39,603 nucleotides of DNA, from assembly GCA_910588405.1 (NCBI GenBank), contig CAJUPT010000028.1:1-39603 (forward strand), written 5' to 3'. Shown in pieces: positions 1 to 7,867 of this stretch. Origin of the DNA: an uncultured Lachnospiraceae bacterium (GTDB lineage: Bacteria > Bacillota > Clostridia > Lachnospirales > Lachnospiraceae). The notes under the pieces are model-generated. The model was given only the letters and a program-made list of their open reading frames with translations. It made no database searches and had not been told where the DNA came from. Position 1 is the first letter of the stretch, and each line of letters starts with the position of its first letter. A program made the position numbers and the translations under genes.

Positions 1-90
1 GCCGGTATACCATTGGCAATTTAATCACTGATATTTAAGCAATGCTGTACTAGTATATCACATCTCCATCATTTTTCCCAGCAGAATTAT

Positions 91-151
91 ACGGAACGGC
101 AGATAAATCTGCCGTTCCGTATAACATGACGCACTGTCGATTTCATCGACA
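91..151 (-). terminator. Paired hairpins downstream of clpC
   Basis: A perfect 14-bp inverted repeat (ACGGAACGGCAGAT at 91-104 and its complement at 107-120, 2-nt loop) lies next to a second stem (TGTCGAT 135-141 with ATCGACA 145-151). They sit directly after the clpC stop codon and are the likely end of the clpC transcript. No clean U-tract follows the large stem, so a classical intrinsic terminator is not proven; it may act as a 3' RNA stabiliser. Confidence 0.5.
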
Positions 152-165
152 CTGCGTATAAATTT

Positions 166-2616
166 TTATGACACGGAAAATTTCAGGCTGTCATCTTCCA
201 GATCTACCTTCACCCGGTCGCCGGAACGGATATTTCCGTCCAGAATTTCCTCCGCCAGCCGATCCTCGATCTTGTTCTGCAGGGTACGCCGCAGCGGACG
301 GGCGCCATACTTATGGTCATAGCCCTGGTCGATAATCCATCCCTTCGCATCTCCGGACAGCTCAATGGTAATATCCATCTGCTCCTTCGTCCGCTTCGAT
401 ATCGCCGCCATCATAATATCCACAATCTGCTCGATATGATCCTTATTCAGAGAATGGAATACAATCGTCTCATCAATTCTGTTCAGAAATTCCGGCTTGA
501 ACATCCGGCGGACTTCCTCCATCACGCTGTTTTTCATTCTCTCATAATCCGCGTTTTCATCGCTGGATGCCATAAAGCCCAGCTTCTTCGGCTCCACGAT
601 CCGCTCCGCCCCCGCATTGGAGGTCATAATCAGCACCGTATTTTTAAAGTCGATCTTTCTGCCCTGGGAATCGGTGATATGGCCGTCGTCCAGCACCTGC
701 AGGAAGGTATTGAACACATCCGGATGGGCCTTCTCGATCTCATCAAACAAAATGACGGAATAGGGATTGCGCCTTACCTTCTCGCTTAACTGGCCCCCCT
801 CGTCATATCCCACATATCCTGGCGGCGATCCCACCAGCTTCGACACGCTGTGCTTCTCCATATACTCCGACATGTCAACCCGGATCAGCGCGTTTTCCGT
901 GCCGAACATGGCCTCCGCCAATGCTTTTGACAGCTCGGTTTTTCCCACGCCGGTAGGCCCCAGAAACAGGAAGGAGCCGATGGGGCGTTTGGGATCTTTC
1001 AATCCCACCCGGCCTCTTCTGATGGCCTTGGCCACGGCAGTCACTGCTTCTTCCTGGCCCACTACCCGCTGATGCAGGATGGACTCTAAGTTTTTCAGCC
1101 GTTCCGACTCCTCCTCTTCCAGCTTGCGCACCGGAATCTTCGTCCACTGGGAGACTACGTCGGCGATTTCTCCCTCCGCCACCTGCAGCTTGCGCTCCTT
1201 CTTCTCCTGCTCCCAGTTGTCCAGAAGCTGCTGGCGTCTCGCCCGTTTTTCCTCCTGCATCCGCTTAATCTCTCCGGCTCTTTCATATGCCTCGCTGCGG
1301 ATCGCCTCCTCCTTCTGACTTTCCAGCGCAACCACTTCTTCTTCCAGTTCTTTAATTTCCTTCGGAGCCACATAGGCCGTCAGACGAACCTTGGAGGACG
1401 CCTCGTCCACCAGGTCGATCGCCTTGTCCGGAAGGAAACGATCATTGATATAACGGGCGGACAGCTTCACGGCCGCCTTTAACGCATCATCGGTAATCGT
1501 CACCTTATGATGCTCCTCATAGCTGTCCCGCAGTCCTTTTAATATCTCGAGGGTCTCCTCCTCCGAGGGTTCCTCCACGTTCACCGGCTGGAACCGCCGT
1601 TCCAGCGCCGCGTCCTTTTCAATATATTTCCGGTATTCGTCAATGGTCGTGGCGCCGATCAGCTGAATCTCGCCTCTGGCCAGCGACGGCTTCAAAATAT
1701 TGGAAGCGTCGATGGCGCCCTCCGCGCCGCCCGCGCCGATAATGGTGTGCAGCTCGTCAAGAAACAGCAGCACCTCCCCGTCCGACTTTACTTCCTCCAA
1801 TACCCGCTTGATCCGTTCTTCAAACTCGCCTCTGTACTTGGAGCCGGCCACCATACCCGATAAATCCAGGGTGAGCACCCGTTTATTTTTCACCGTATCC
1901 GGAATATTGCCCGCGATAATCTTCGCCGCAAGTCCCTCTGCGATGGCAGTTTTGCCCACGCCCGGCTCCCCGATCAGACAGGGATTGTTCTTTGTCCTTC
2001 TGCTTAAAATCTGAATCACCCGCTGAATCTCCGATTCCCGGCCGATGACCGGGTCCAGCTTTCCGTCCCTGGCCAGTGCGGTCAGGTCACGGCTGTAGGC
2101 GTCCAGAACAGGCGTATTGCTCCGCTCCTTTCCTTTCGAGCGTTTATTCTCCATGTCTTCTTTATAGGAGCTGCCCTCCACACCCATCGACATCATCAGA
2201 TCCGCGTACAGGCGTGGGATATTCACATGCATGGTATTTAATAGTCTTGCCCCCACGCACTCGCTGTCCTTAATAATCGCAAGGAGAATATGCTCTGTCC
2301 CGATCAGGTCGGATTTAAACCTCCTGGCCTCCCGGTAGCTGTTTTCCAGCACCCGCCTTGCCCTGGGGGTATAGCCCTCCGGCTCTGCCAGCTGTACCGT
2401 AGCCGCCGGCGCGATCAGCTGGGTTATCAGCTGAATCACCTTTTCTTCTTCCACGCCGTTATTTTTTAACACGGCGCTGGCCACGCCGCTGTCTCCCCTT
2501 AACAGACCGATCAGGATATGCTCGGTACCCACATAGCCATGCTCAAACTCACCGGCCGCCTCCACAGCCAGTTCCAGGCTCTCCCTGGCCTTGTTGGTAA
2601 ATCTATCTTCATACAT
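166..2616 (-). CDS. clpC: ClpC, AAA+ unfoldase of the ClpCP protease
   Basis: ATP-driven unfoldase that feeds substrates, including arginine-phosphorylated proteins in Firmicutes, to ClpP in the cytoplasm. The 816-aa length is normal for ClpC. Visible domains are two N-terminal Clp repeats (about 1-145, with GTEHIL twice), AAA module 1 with Walker A GEPGVGKT at 216-223, a UVR/coiled M-domain at about 420-475, and AAA module 2 with Walker A GPTGVGKT at about 553-560 followed by the GYVGYDEGG pore-loop region. The ATG is preceded by AGGAGG. It is the last gene of the run gntR-mcsA-mcsB-clpC, 136 bp after mcsB. Very confident from length, domain order and neighbours. Confidence 0.97.
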   Translation of the reverse strand: MYEDRFTNKARESLELAVEAAGEFEHGYVGTEHILIGLLRGDSGVASAVLKNNGVEEEKVIQLITQLIAPAATVQLAEPEGYTPRARRVLENSYREARRFKSDLIGTEHILLAIIKDSECVGARLLNTMHVNIPRLYADLMMSMGVEGSSYKEDMENKRSKGKERSNTPVLDAYSRDLTALARDGKLDPVIGRESEIQRVIQILSRRTKNNPCLIGEPGVGKTAIAEGLAAKIIAGNIPDTVKNKRVLTLDLSGMVAGSKYRGEFEERIKRVLEEVKSDGEVLLFLDELHTIIGAGGAEGAIDASNILKPSLARGEIQLIGATTIDEYRKYIEKDAALERRFQPVNVEEPSEEETLEILKGLRDSYEEHHKVTITDDALKAAVKLSARYINDRFLPDKAIDLVDEASSKVRLTAYVAPKEIKELEEEVVALESQKEEAIRSEAYERAGEIKRMQEEKRARRQQLLDNWEQEKKERKLQVAEGEIADVVSQWTKIPVRKLEEEESERLKNLESILHQRVVGQEEAVTAVAKAIRRGRVGLKDPKRPIGSFLFLGPTGVGKTELSKALAEAMFGTENALIRVDMSEYMEKHSVSKLVGSPPGYVGYDEGGQLSEKVRRNPYSVILFDEIEKAHPDVFNTFLQVLDDGHITDSQGRKIDFKNTVLIMTSNAGAERIVEPKKLGFMASSDENADYERMKNSVMEEVRRMFKPEFLNRIDETIVFHSLNKDHIEQIVDIMMAAISKRTKEQMDITIELSGDAKGWIIDQGYDHKYGARPLRRTLQNKIEDRLAEEILDGNIRSGDRVKVDLEDDSLKFSVS

Positions 2617-2752
2617 ATAGGGTTCCTCCTAATTACAGTTTCGCTTCGGCCCTCCCAGTACACTAACACCAGCAGAGAATTTCCGGCCGTTTTACGTCCG
2701 TAAATCCTCTGGGCACAGTCCGGGCCTGTGCTGTTTCAGTTCCGCTTAATTT

Positions 2753-3766
2753 TTACACCACTTCCGGCAGATGACTGCGGATATAGTCCGCCCTGATATA
2801 GTCGATCCTTTCCGGCTCAAAACCGCCCATCGTCAGCCGCAGATTCCCCGGCTGGATGCCCAGCATCAGGCTGTAAATGCTGGCAGGCGTCTCGGTCCGG
2901 ATCACGCCGTCATAGATGCCGCCCCTTACCTGAGACAGGTAAATCATCCCTTCCTTCATGGACAGCTTTCGGGCATATTTCAAAACGCCGTAGGATTTAT
3001 AAACCTCATCCTCCCGCTCACTTCTGTGCCCTTTCAGCAGCTCCTGCCTTGTTTTGCGCTCCTGTCCGGCCAGCTGCGCCGCCACCCGCTGCACGCTGAC
3101 GATAATCTCATCCTCCGTCAGTCCCAGCGTCTTCTGGTTCGACACATAATAAAGGGCCCCGTAGTTCTCCGACGGCTCCCCGAACACGCCCTTGATGGAA
3201 ATGCCAATTCGTTTCGCCTCGTCCATAATGGAACGGAACTGCTTGCTGTTGGAAATCACCGGCAAATGCAGAAGCACGCTGGCCCGAAGCCCCGTGCCTA
3301 CATTGGTGGGAAATGCCGTCAGGTATCCATACTTTGAATCAAAGGCATAGGCAAACCGCTGGCCGGCCCAGTCGTCCATCTCATTTGTCTGATCCCACAC
3401 ACTGCGGAAAGCCAGACCGCCCTGAATGCACTGCAGCCGGATATGATCGTCCCCGCAGAGCAGGATGCTCTTTGACTCATCCTCGGAAAGATAGAGCCCC
3501 ATGGGCCTGCGCCGTTTTGCCAGCTCGGAATTTAAGACCCTGCGCTCCGCAAGGCCCTTGCGGTATTCCTCCGGACAATGGCTTAAATCTCCGTAGGGCA
3601 GTCCAAGCTCCGCAAATCCGGCGGCCAGCATCCCGATCGTCTGCCTGGCCTCCTGATCGTTCATCTTATTTGGGAACACACGTCCCTTTATATTCCTGGC
3701 CAGCCGGATTCTGCTGTACACATAGACATCCTGCTGCCGCTCCACATCCTCATACCATTTAGACAT
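2753..3766 (-). CDS. mcsB: McsB-like protein-arginine kinase (divergent active site)
   Basis: ATP:guanido phosphotransferase family. In Bacillus, McsB phosphorylates arginines to mark proteins for ClpCP and is activated by McsA. Length (337 aa) and the conserved blocks SRIRLARN (18-25), NVGTGLRASV (155-164) and a C-terminal RADYIRSHL are present. It is odd in its catalytic blocks: the family motif NEEDH reads CGDDH (104-108), RGxxGEGSE reads KGVFGEPSE (about 192-200), and the C-terminal phosphoarginine-binding RDxxRA reads IDYIRA. Activity may therefore be altered; this is inference from comparison with the remembered B. subtilis sequence. It overlaps the mcsA stop by 8 nt, so translation is probably coupled. 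Confidence 0.9.
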   Translation of the reverse strand: MSKWYEDVERQQDVYVYSRIRLARNIKGRVFPNKMNDQEARQTIGMLAAGFAELGLPYGDLSHCPEEYRKGLAERRVLNSELAKRRRPMGLYLSEDESKSILLCGDDHIRLQCIQGGLAFRSVWDQTNEMDDWAGQRFAYAFDSKYGYLTAFPTNVGTGLRASVLLHLPVISNSKQFRSIMDEAKRIGISIKGVFGEPSENYGALYYVSNQKTLGLTEDEIIVSVQRVAAQLAGQERKTRQELLKGHRSEREDEVYKSYGVLKYARKLSMKEGMIYLSQVRGGIYDGVIRTETPASIYSLMLGIQPGNLRLTMGGFEPERIDYIRADYIRSHLPEVV

Positions 3767-4319
3767 CGGTTTCCATCCTCTCTTTCAGCTCCCTGATCGC
3801 GTCCCGGTACTTTGCCGCCATCTCATATTCCTCCTCCTGAATCGCCTCTTTCAGTCTGGAATTTAACAGCGACAATTCCTCATCTCCGGAAGCTTTCTCA
3901 CTCTGGGCCGTCCTCGTCTGCGCCGGCTCGTGATAATCCGCCGGCGCCTTTCCCGTATGGGTGTTATTCCCCTGCAGCGCCTTGATCTTTTCCCCCATCA
4001 GCAAATCGAAGGTGCCGTAACAGTCCGGACAGCCAAACCGAGACTCTTTAATAAATTCGCTGTAGGTGGTGCGGCAGGTGGGACAGGCGATCTGATTGAT
4101 CTTCTTTTCCTCCAGCTCCTCCGCGTCAGGCTGAAAGCCCAGAAGGCCGGACAGCAGCTTTCCCACCGAATAATCGCCGTCAAACAGGGCCGCGTAATAG
4201 CTGCCAAAATCCATCTCCTTCGCGCACTGGGCACACAGATTATGCTCCGTCTTCACCCCGTTGATCACTTCCGTATATTTGATGTTGGCCTCTCTCTGCC
4301 TGCATCTCTCACATAACAT
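3759..4319 (-). CDS. mcsA: McsA, zinc-finger activator of McsB
   Basis: Small zinc-binding adaptor that activates McsB and belongs to the Clp regulatory module. The protein starts MLCERC and carries CxxC pairs in the first 35 residues (CERC, CAQC) and again mid-protein (CPTC, CPDC), with a C-terminal UVR motif (LKEAIQEEEYEMAAKYRD region). A frame remains open 36 bp further upstream, but the ATG at 4319 is chosen because GGGAGGTT lies just ahead of it and the known family N-terminus begins there. It lies 45 bp after the GntR gene and overlaps mcsB by 8 nt. Length about 186 aa, typical for McsA. Confidence 0.93.
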   Translation of the reverse strand: MLCERCRQREANIKYTEVINGVKTEHNLCAQCAKEMDFGSYYAALFDGDYSVGKLLSGLLGFQPDAEELEEKKINQIACPTCRTTYSEFIKESRFGCPDCYGTFDLLMGEKIKALQGNNTHTGKAPADYHEPAQTRTAQSEKASGDEELSLLNSRLKEAIQEEEYEMAAKYRDAIRELKERMETDV

Positions 4320-4364
4320 AATAACCTCCCGCCCGCCGTATCTGCGGGCCATCATTTATGATAC

Positions 4365-4766
4365 TCACTGTTCCCCGGACTTTTTCTTACAGTCCAGATT
4401 TCCATAGGAATCAAAAAGCGCGTCTACCAACTGATGTACCTCCGCACGGGAAATGTTTTTGCAGATCGCCCTGGCCAGCACCACGGTCAGGTCCTGCTCC
4501 AGTTCCTTTAACGCCTGCAGCTTATCCACATCCAGCGCGATCACCGCCCCCTTGCGCCGGTCCAGCTTCACAAAGCCCTCCTGGCGCAGCACCGTATAGG
4601 CCTTATTCACCGTATGCATATTGATCCCGATCAATTCGGCCAGCTGCCTGACTGACGGCAGCGTATCCCCTTCTTTGATTTCCTCAGTGGCTATGCCGAT
4701 TATAATCTGGTTACGCAGCTGGATATAGATCGCCTCGTCACTGTTAAAATCTATCTCCACATACAT
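4365..4766 (-). CDS. GntR-family (YtrA-type) regulator heading the mcs-clpC operon
   Basis: 133-aa DNA-binding regulator. The N-terminal half is a winged helix of GntR type (QLRNQIIIGI, LPSVRQLAELIGINMHTVNKAY, LRQEGFV), followed by a short helical tail instead of a large effector domain, as in the YtrA subfamily. RBS AGGTGAGG precedes the ATG. Its position just upstream of mcsA is where ctsR normally sits in Firmicutes; no CtsR-like gene is visible in the window. It is likely to autoregulate, because the promoter at 4831-4858 overlaps a GTTATA-N7-TATAAC palindrome. Family assignment is firm; control of the clp operon is inference. Confidence 0.9.
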   Translation of the reverse strand: MYVEIDFNSDEAIYIQLRNQIIIGIATEEIKEGDTLPSVRQLAELIGINMHTVNKAYTVLRQEGFVKLDRRKGAVIALDVDKLQALKELEQDLTVVLARAICKNISRAEVHQLVDALFDSYGNLDCKKKSGEQ

Positions 4767-4810
4767 GTCCTCACCTGCATTTCTTTTGCCGGACCGCCTG
4801 AAAACAGGCA

Positions 4811-4838
4811 GTTATATCTGTTATATGGATATTATAAC
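4811..4838. promoter_or_regulatory. Candidate operator overlapping the -10 of the mcs operon
   Basis: GTTATA at 4820-4825 and its inverse TATAAC at 4833-4838 form a 19-bp palindrome with 7-nt spacer across the -10 element, and another GTTATA lies at 4811-4816. GntR operators commonly have the form GT...AC. It is the natural candidate site for the adjacent GntR regulator; no CtsR-type GGTCAAA heptad repeat was seen here. Confidence 0.55.
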
Positions 4839-4858
4839 AAAATATATGGAGCTGTCAA
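4831..4858 (-). promoter_or_regulatory. Sigma-A type promoter of the gntR-mcsA-mcsB-clpC operon
   Basis: On the minus strand TTGACA (4858-4853) is followed after 16 nt by TATAAT (4836-4831). Both hexamers match consensus exactly. The predicted transcript has a leader of about 60 nt that includes a small stem, GCCTG-AAAA-CAGGC (4796-4809). Confidence 0.88.
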
Positions 4859-4894
4859 GGATGAAAATTTTACAAATACATTGCACTCTTTTTC

Positions 4895-4966
4895 CTGGTT
4901 CAGCATGGAACTGAGTTCGCTGGCATTGGGCGGCGTCGGCGAGGACTGGGAAGCATCGCCTTCCCG
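4895..4966 (-). pseudogene. Relic of a cohesin-protein C-terminal tail
   Basis: Bases 4895-4940 match 9288-9333 (the end of the cohesin gene) at 42 of 46 positions, in the same orientation. Read on the minus strand it encodes SPTPPNASELSSMLNQEKE, compared with MPTPPNASELSSMLNQLDQE in the intact gene, and weaker similarity continues to about 4966. Most differences are silent, so this piece was once under protein-level selection. No start, signal peptide or body of the gene remains. Together with the intact copy it brackets the accessory block 4970-9240. Confidence 0.8.
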
Positions 4967-5094
4967 AAGAAACAAACTCAGTAAACGTAAATATCATTGA
5001 AATATTACAAATAAATCTCAGATTTAAAGAGAATTAACATTATTGAAAATATCTTCATTTATTTGACAGATAATCTAAATACAACGGCAACAGA
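4967..5094. other. AT-rich gap before the M14 peptidase gene
   Basis: AT-rich sequence between the tail relic and the peptidase ATG. A TTGACA occurs at 5063-5068 but no -10 hexamer follows at the right distance, and there is no Shine-Dalgarno before the ATG at 5095. Nothing else is recognisable. Confidence 0.5.
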
Positions 5095-7623
5095 ATGAAC
5101 ACAAGTTTTATGTATCCTAATAGAGAAGACGCATTTGGCGGCCCCGGCTCCAAAGCATATGCAAAAATAGGCTATTTAGATCCGGTAGAATTCTATAAAC
5201 TTTTATGGGAGGAGTATGGATATAAATTTATTGAATACACCTCCAACGATACCGGCAGTAAAAAAAAAGGATACATATCAGGCGGCTCCAGTGCCGCAAC
5301 TTATCCCGGTGGATTTGCCACAGGATGCTGGGGAACGGCAAACGGCAGCAGTACGGTTACCGTTTATTGGTATCCGGAAGCCAATGACAATTGTTATTTC
5401 GGCAGGCTGTCCGGCGGGGAAACTTTCACTTATCTTGAGTACGACCCAGCGAAAGATATGCAGTTTATTGAGTACAGTACGGGAGGCGGGACAAAACGGG
5501 GGTATATCCGCACTTCAGACGGTACGCCGCAAAGCAACACAATCTTAGCAAAAGCTAAAGGCGACATCAGCACCTTTACAACACCGGGAGGCGGAAATGA
5601 CGGTTATCTTTACGAAGAAGAATATTGTATTATTCTGGCCCAAAGCAAATATTACTACAGTATCGAATACAATACCGTAACCGGAAGAAAGGTCGCTTTT
5701 GTCCTCAAAAGCAACCTGACGGCAATCGGCTCACTTTCTAAAGTCCCGTCCGTACAAGACCCTGGATCAAACGCTATTATGAGAGCAAACCAGGCAGTAT
5801 ACGGCGGCCCCAGCAGCAGAATTTATGCCAGTATCGGAAGCGTCGATGCCAATGAAGAAGTTAGCATCCTCCATCAGGACGAAAATTACTGTTATATCCA
5901 ATACTATACTTCGACCAGCTATAAACGGGGGTATGTGCCAACTGTTTCCATTGCTGATTACCCCTCAAATGTACCCGACAAGACCGGAACATATACCCAT
6001 GGCTACTATATGAGAAGCCTTACGGCCACCAATGTTTATTCCGCTCCTGACAGTACATCTGCCGCCCTGGGTTCTGTTTATGCAAATGAGGGTGTAACAT
6101 ACCTTGGCGTAACAGAAGGGATTTTCGCATTTGTGGAATACAGCAGTATGGCGGGGACAAAGAGGGGATTTATCCATCTCGCCCATCTGTTTAAAACTTA
6201 TGAAAAAAATGGGTTTGGCAGATGCAGCGCAGATACAAATGTATATTACGCACCCGGAAGCGCAAAAATCGGAGAGATCTATGCCAATGAATATGTGTGT
6301 ATCCTGAACCGGGATATTGAAAAAAATATTTATTACATTGAGTACAATTCCGCAAACGGAAGAAAACGGGGATATGCCGCCTCCCATACAATTGTGTGGC
6401 ATAGCGGAGAATTGGATACTATAGATTCTTCATATACAGGTCATGCAATGAAAAGTTCTAATTGTGAGCAGAGCGTTTATTCCGGACCCTCAACCGCATA
6501 TTATTCAGTTGGAAATATATACCAGAACGAAGGAGTATCTTATTTCGGAAATGACGGAGATTATGCCTACATCCAATATACTGTTTCCGGCTCTTATAAA
6601 CGAGGGTATGTTCCAGTTAGTACATTGCAAGAATTCGGTGCAAGTTCTATTGTAACTGATGATGATTTACGTATGGCAAACAACATTCCAGGAGCCACAT
6701 GTAAATATTTCGGTACTAGTGGAGAAAAACGAGAAATCAGCTATTATATTGTCGGAAATGAAAATGCGCCCAAACAAATGATCTTAAACTTTGCAATTCA
6801 TGGCCATGAAGATCCTGCAGGCAGACTAGAACAGGATGGATATGAATTAACAAAACTAGCAGTAAAACTAACAAAAAAATTAGGCGAGTCGGTTGATATA
6901 AATGGAAATTTAGGCGAATGGTGTGTTTATATCATACCAGCTTTAAATCCCGATGGAATCATCTATAAACATGGCGCTACAGATCCACACGATGCTGCAA
7001 ATAACTGCAATGGAAAAGGGCGACACAACACAGTAGATTTGAATTGGAATCAGACTGTGGATTGGAACAACATAATGAATCGAATCGGGGAGATTGATTG
7101 GGATAATATTCATCAAGCATTGAGTTATTTCTCTTTAGAATATACGCAAAGCAACGAAGGTATTGATATGAACCGATGCTATCCGTTCAAAAATTCAGAG
7201 GGTATATGGACTTACAATAAAGAAGATAAATTTATAAATAAAGGAAGAAATTACATAGGAAATAGTGCACTAAGAGCAAAAGAAGCACTATATTTATGGG
7301 CGTTAATTAACAAAATTTATAACAAACAACCAAAAGACAAGGTATTTATTGATACCCATGGCTGGACAAATCAAATTATTTCTGGCGATAAAGACATAGA
7401 AGACGCTTTTAGAAGTGTATTCGAACATCACGGTTCAGGAATACTTACAAATGGAACTGGATATGTTGCCCTTTATGCACATAATCTGGGATTTAGAAGC
7501 TGTCTTTTCGAATTTCCTGGTATGGATACCTTATTATCTTCTTACAATTTTAATTTTATTGAAACAAAAGGATGGGATGAATTATATATTAATGCAATTG
7601 AAATTATCCTTGGTCTTAAATAA
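5095..7623 (+). CDS. SH3-repeat M14 zinc carboxypeptidase
   Basis: 842-aa protein with two parts. Residues about 8-510 hold seven SH3-like repeats of 50-75 aa, each with a pattern like VYxxPS..G.I..NE.V and ending YIEY...KRGY(V/I). Residues about 525-842 are an M14 metallopeptidase: HxxE zinc motif H569-E572, NPDG at 618-621, substrate-binding Asn693-Arg694, third zinc ligand H755 in DTHGW and catalytic E806 in FEFPG, all intact. The likely role is trimming cell wall peptides, with SH3 repeats binding the wall. Odd points: no signal peptide, no ribosome binding site before the ATG, an in-frame stop at 5071, and a sharp GC drop at the SH3/M14 boundary. It may be 5'-truncated. Confidence 0.85.
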   Translation: MNTSFMYPNREDAFGGPGSKAYAKIGYLDPVEFYKLLWEEYGYKFIEYTSNDTGSKKKGYISGGSSAATYPGGFATGCWGTANGSSTVTVYWYPEANDNCYFGRLSGGETFTYLEYDPAKDMQFIEYSTGGGTKRGYIRTSDGTPQSNTILAKAKGDISTFTTPGGGNDGYLYEEEYCIILAQSKYYYSIEYNTVTGRKVAFVLKSNLTAIGSLSKVPSVQDPGSNAIMRANQAVYGGPSSRIYASIGSVDANEEVSILHQDENYCYIQYYTSTSYKRGYVPTVSIADYPSNVPDKTGTYTHGYYMRSLTATNVYSAPDSTSAALGSVYANEGVTYLGVTEGIFAFVEYSSMAGTKRGFIHLAHLFKTYEKNGFGRCSADTNVYYAPGSAKIGEIYANEYVCILNRDIEKNIYYIEYNSANGRKRGYAASHTIVWHSGELDTIDSSYTGHAMKSSNCEQSVYSGPSTAYYSVGNIYQNEGVSYFGNDGDYAYIQYTVSGSYKRGYVPVSTLQEFGASSIVTDDDLRMANNIPGATCKYFGTSGEKREISYYIVGNENAPKQMILNFAIHGHEDPAGRLEQDGYELTKLAVKLTKKLGESVDINGNLGEWCVYIIPALNPDGIIYKHGATDPHDAANNCNGKGRHNTVDLNWNQTVDWNNIMNRIGEIDWDNIHQALSYFSLEYTQSNEGIDMNRCYPFKNSEGIWTYNKEDKFINKGRNYIGNSALRAKEALYLWALINKIYNKQPKDKVFIDTHGWTNQIISGDKDIEDAFRSVFEHHGSGILTNGTGYVALYAHNLGFRSCLFEFPGMDTLLSSYNFNFIETKGWDELYINAIEIILGLK

Positions 7624-7711
7624 TCTCTATACAGTATTAAACATTTAGCATTATGAGAAAATATTAGGTTGCTCCAAAATCAAAATAGGTTATAGAAAAA
7701 GGAATATAAAA

Positions 7712-7767
7712 AATCCCTACTGGAACCGGGTTTCGATCACACTTCCGGTTTCAGTAGGATTCTTTTC
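7712..7767. terminator. Bidirectional terminator between convergent genes
   Basis: Inverted repeat of about 17 bp with minor mismatches (7712-7729 with 7745-7761). It is followed by CTTTTCC on the + strand and by a T-rich run (TTTTTTATA) on the - strand. It fits termination of both the M14 gene and the convergent lipoprotein gene. Confidence 0.75.
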
Positions 7768-7867
7768 CCAAGAAAAAATAAACCAAAACTTATTATTACA
7801 ATAAACAGCCCACTATTTACTGTCATCTAAAGTAATCTTTTATAAAAATTTTTGTGATAGTCTATAA

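Noticed and set aside
5461..6610. Repeated motif in the M14 gene considered as a CRISPR-like or DNA repeat array
   Set aside because: The units are diverged SH3 protein repeats of a continuous reading frame; the DNA is not identical between units.
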